NCBI GenBank assembly: GCA_023399675.1
Contig: JAEWOM010000142.1
Location: 1-7,701, forward strand
From: Bacteroidota bacterium
GTDB taxonomy: Bacteria > Bacteroidota > Bacteroidia > Flavobacteriales > Weeksellaceae
Reading direction: 5' to 3'
DNA length: 7,701 nt
This document shows, piece after piece, positions 5,579 through 7,701 of the stretch (the first letter of the stretch is position 1; each line of letters begins with the position of its first letter). The notes beneath the pieces are model-generated. The model searched no databases. It saw only the letters and a program-made list of their open reading frames with translations, and was not told where the DNA came from. The position numbers and the translations under genes were made by a program.

Positions 5579-6268
5579 GTGATTTCCATTATTATTATTG
5601 CCAGTGTTCTGGTCGGCGTCCTGTTTGGAAGATTTTTTGGAAGTGAGCAGAAAATCGCTAAAAACCTGTTGATTATCAGTGCCGGTTTTATGATTACGAT
5701 CTGTCTGACAGAAATTTTTCCACAGATCTACCATGAAGAAAACAGTGATTTAGAATTGTGGGTAATCGGCGGTGTTCTGCTGCAGATGCTGCTCGAAAAT
5801 ATGACGAAAGGCTTCGAACACGGACATTATCACCATCATTCCGAGAAAAACATCCTTCCTGTTGCGCTGATCATCGGGATGTTTATTCACGCTTTTATCG
5901 AGGGAATTCCTTTAGCCAACGAAACCGAAGTTTTTTCCGGCTATTTGCAGGGAATTGTGATCCATAATATTCCTATTTCCTTTATACTCGGTGCTTTTCT
6001 TTTCCGACACCGGAAATTTCAGGCAAGTTCATGGCTCGTGATTTCGCTGTTCGCCCTTGCGTCTCCGCTAGGTATTTTTCTCGGAAAATACATTGATCCG
6101 CAACTTACACCGTACTTTTTGGCCATTGTAGGCGGAATATTCCTTCATATTTCGTCGGTAATTATCTTTGAAAGTAATAAGAACCACAATACAGACTGGA
6201 CGAAAATCGGGCTTGTCATTATCGGTGTTGTTACTGCCGTACTTGCACACACCACACATCACCATTAA
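5579..6268 (+). CDS. Divergent ZIP-family metal transporter
   Basis: This 229-residue inner membrane protein has about eight hydrophobic helices (2-19, 27-47, 58-75, 92-110, 119-142, 150-169, 176-197, 207-224), as expected of ZIP carriers that move Zn2+ or other divalent metals into the cytosol. The helix 4 signature is H104-A-F-I-E108-G and helix 5 carries H129-N-I-P-I-S; helix 6 has SPLG (162-165). A histidine-rich loop (EHGHYHHH, 80-87) between helices 3 and 4 and a His-rich end (HTTHHH) are typical metal-binding additions. Several ligands of the second metal site of canonical ZIPs appear replaced. The start is GTG at 5579: the frame is closed by TAA a few codons upstream, the next ATG (residue 38) would remove helix 1, and AAAGGAG at 5556-5562 is too distant to be a normal ribosome binding site. 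Coupling to the upstream methyltransferase is likely. The metal specificity is not determinable here. Confidence 0.88.
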   Translation: MISIIIIASVLVGVLFGRFFGSEQKIAKNLLIISAGFMITICLTEIFPQIYHEENSDLELWVIGGVLLQMLLENMTKGFEHGHYHHHSEKNILPVALIIGMFIHAFIEGIPLANETEVFSGYLQGIVIHNIPISFILGAFLFRHRKFQASSWLVISLFALASPLGIFLGKYIDPQLTPYFLAIVGGIFLHISSVIIFESNKNHNTDWTKIGLVIIGVVTAVLAHTTHHH

Positions 6269-6272
6269 AAAA

Positions 6273-6291
6273 GCCGCGAAAAATTCGCGGC
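6273..6291. terminator. Bidirectional hairpin terminator after the ZIP gene and the FadL-like gene
   Basis: GCCGCGAA (6273-6280) pairs with TTCGCGGC (6284-6291) around a 3-base loop, and flanking A and T bases extend the stem. On the plus strand TTTCTTATA follows; on the minus strand TTTTTTAATGG follows. It lies 4 bases after the ZIP stop and 25 bases beyond the stop of the minus-strand gene. Confidence 0.9.
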
Positions 6292-6316
6292 TTTCTTATA
6301 TGTATACCTGTAAGCA

Positions 6317-7701
6317 TCAGAACTTGAATCCAAGTCCCAACATGACGTTATTACGTATATTTTTCACTTCTGAAACAGCATAGGTGCTCGAGGACACATC
6401 GAAGTTTCCGGAATGATAACCCGTTGAATAATACGGAGACGCATTCATTACCTCACCATAAAGGAACGGATTGCTGTATGTTGACTGTTGGTTCTGGTAG
6501 GTTACATCCAGGAAGAATTTCTTCCAGTCGTAGCCTAAGCCAAGTCCGAACGTGTTTCGTTTGGAAGCAATTAGATTTTCATAGCCAAAATCAGCAGCGG
6601 AACCGGTTCCTGTATAGGTAGAAACAGAAATTCCGTCTAAAGGACTCGTTGCATGTGCAAATCCACCTCTGAGTCTGAATCCCGCAATTCGGTATTCAGC
6701 TCCCACCTTAAATTCGTGGGTATTGCGGTAATAATCGTTGAAAAAATTATTCAGTTCTGTTTCTGCAGCACCGTACACAGTATACTGCGGTTTCGTAAGA
6801 CCTACAACATAGTCCACATTCATCGAAAAATTCTTCGTTGGAACAACAGCTGCACTTAAAGTTGCGGTAAGCGGTGTTCTGAATCTGCGGTTTTCTGCAA
6901 GTGTTTCCAGACTCATATATCCTCCGGAATCCGTGTAGTAATCGCTGTACAGACGTTCTATCGACCACCACGTCGGCGTTTCAAGAGCTGCACCCAATCG
7001 AACGAAATTATTTACTTTACCGATAATACCGATGTTCAAAGCGACACCGCTGGCTTCTTCAGAATAAGGTGTGTACTGTTTGTAGTAATTGTCAACAGTG
7101 TTGTCGAGATCCAGGTGGAACTGTGCCGTATCGTACTGTTCAAGGGTAATGCCCTTCATTTTCAGACCACCACCGACATAGAAACGGTTTTGGATATTCG
7201 CACCAACCCCGATTCCAACATCACTTAACAGGCCTACGCGGTCATATGCATGTCTCTGCAGTGTGAGATTTCCCGTCACCGGATTATTGGTAACATCGAG
7301 CAGACTCTTCTGAATAACGATATTCGAATTTCCCGGTGTTTCAACATAATCATCGAGCGTTCTGTTACTCAAATTAAAACCGACATTCACAAATTTCACC
7401 GGGCTTTCCGGATTTTCGGGCTGAAAAGCGATCAGCGCAGAAAGATTCTTAAGTGAACTTGATTTATTGTTATAGGTAGAGGAAGAAGAGGCCATCGACG
7501 AAGTATTATCGTAGTTGCTGATGCCGAATGTTCCTGTAAGATTACTGGCAATTGCCACACCCAAACCTGCAGGATTGGTTAACAGTGAAGTTGCTTCACC
7601 TCCCAAAGCTCCGTTGGAACCTGCCATTGCATCATATTTTGCAGAGGCCCCGATCGATTTTTCTGAGTACACATCAACTGCGTTTCTGATTGTGGAAACA
7701 T
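6317..7701 (-). CDS. FadL/OMPP1-like outer membrane transport protein, 5' truncated by window
   Basis: The frame is open from the window edge (VSTIRNAVD precedes VYSEKSIGAS) to TGA at 6317, giving about 460 visible residues. The GTG at 7672 is internal and not the start; the signal peptide lies outside the window. The protein has the plan of flavobacterial OMPP1/FadL/TodX relatives, often labelled hemin receptor or outer membrane protein transport protein. An N-terminal hatch-like segment with SAKYDAMAGSNGALGGE and TNPAGLG is followed by many amphipathic strands such as SDVGIGVGANIQNRFYVGG and FRLRGGFAHA, and the chain ends in VMLGLGFKF, with a terminal Phe typical of barrel proteins recognised by the BAM machinery. 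FadL relatives let hydrophobic molecules cross the outer membrane; the heme role is an annotation habit rather than shown here. The hairpin at 6273-6291 is its terminator. Confidence 0.85.
   Translation of the reverse strand, partial: VSTIRNAVDVYSEKSIGASAKYDAMAGSNGALGGEATSLLTNPAGLGVAIASNLTGTFGISNYDNTSSMASSSSTYNNKSSSLKNLSALIAFQPENPESPVKFVNVGFNLSNRTLDDYVETPGNSNIVIQKSLLDVTNNPVTGNLTLQRHAYDRVGLLSDVGIGVGANIQNRFYVGGGLKMKGITLEQYDTAQFHLDLDNTVDNYYKQYTPYSEEASGVALNIGIIGKVNNFVRLGAALETPTWWSIERLYSDYYTDSGGYMSLETLAENRRFRTPLTATLSAAVVPTKNFSMNVDYVVGLTKPQYTVYGAAETELNNFFNDYYRNTHEFKVGAEYRIAGFRLRGGFAHATSPLDGISVSTYTGTGSAADFGYENLIASKRNTFGLGLGYDWKKFFLDVTYQNQQSTYSNPFLYGEVMNASPYYSTGYHSGNFDVSSSTYAVSEVKNIRNNVMLGLGFKF

Noticed and set aside
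1..7701. CRISPR array, insertion sequence, tRNA or rRNA gene, prophage or defence system
   Set aside because: Reading through both strands I saw no regularly spaced repeats, transposase or integrase motifs, tRNA-like cloverleaf or conserved rRNA segments.

Overview
The window looks like chromosomal DNA from a flavobacterium (Bacteroidota), probably near the Chryseobacterium/Kaistella branch. Three things point there: a PorV-type protein of the type IX secretion system, which is confined to Bacteroidota; a FadL/OMPP1-like barrel protein of the kind common in Flavobacteriia; and promoter elements matching the Bacteroidota -7 consensus TAnnTTTG with little use of Shine-Dalgarno sequences. The genus is inferred from general protein resemblance, not from a search.

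Layout. Bases 1-669 hold the 3' part of porV (+). Bases 670-909 hold no convincing gene. Bases 910-1680 (+) encode an unrecognised, AT-rich putative lipoprotein that ends in a glycine-zipper hydrophobic segment. A bidirectional hairpin terminator (1749-1767) separates it from a converging minus-strand cluster, read from 4743 down to 1794: a THUMP-domain rRNA methyltransferase (RlmL/YpsC-like), a family 2 glycosyltransferase with a membrane tail, a small three-helix membrane protein overlapping it by ATGA, and a small protein resembling the eRF1/Dom34-like fold of Bacteroidota. From 4831 a plus-strand pair follows: a class I SAM methyltransferase and, 4 bases after it, a divergent ZIP-family metal transporter. 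A second bidirectional terminator (6273-6291) separates that pair from a minus-strand FadL/OMPP1-like outer membrane protein whose 5' end lies outside the window.

How the parts relate. Most of the window is housekeeping and envelope biology: protein export (PorV), outer membrane transport (FadL-like), glycan synthesis, rRNA modification and metal uptake. The 87-base gap between the divergent methyltransferases carries a perfect TAnnTTTG element for each direction. Each sits exactly 4 bases from its ATG, which predicts leaderless or nearly leaderless transcripts on both sides.

I do not see an obvious multi-gene novel system such as a defence island, CRISPR array, insertion sequence or prophage. 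The best candidates for something undescribed are the lipoprotein with a cationic-aromatic, glycine-zipper C-terminus in an AT-rich accessory stretch, and the ZIP transporter that has lost several residues of the second metal site.
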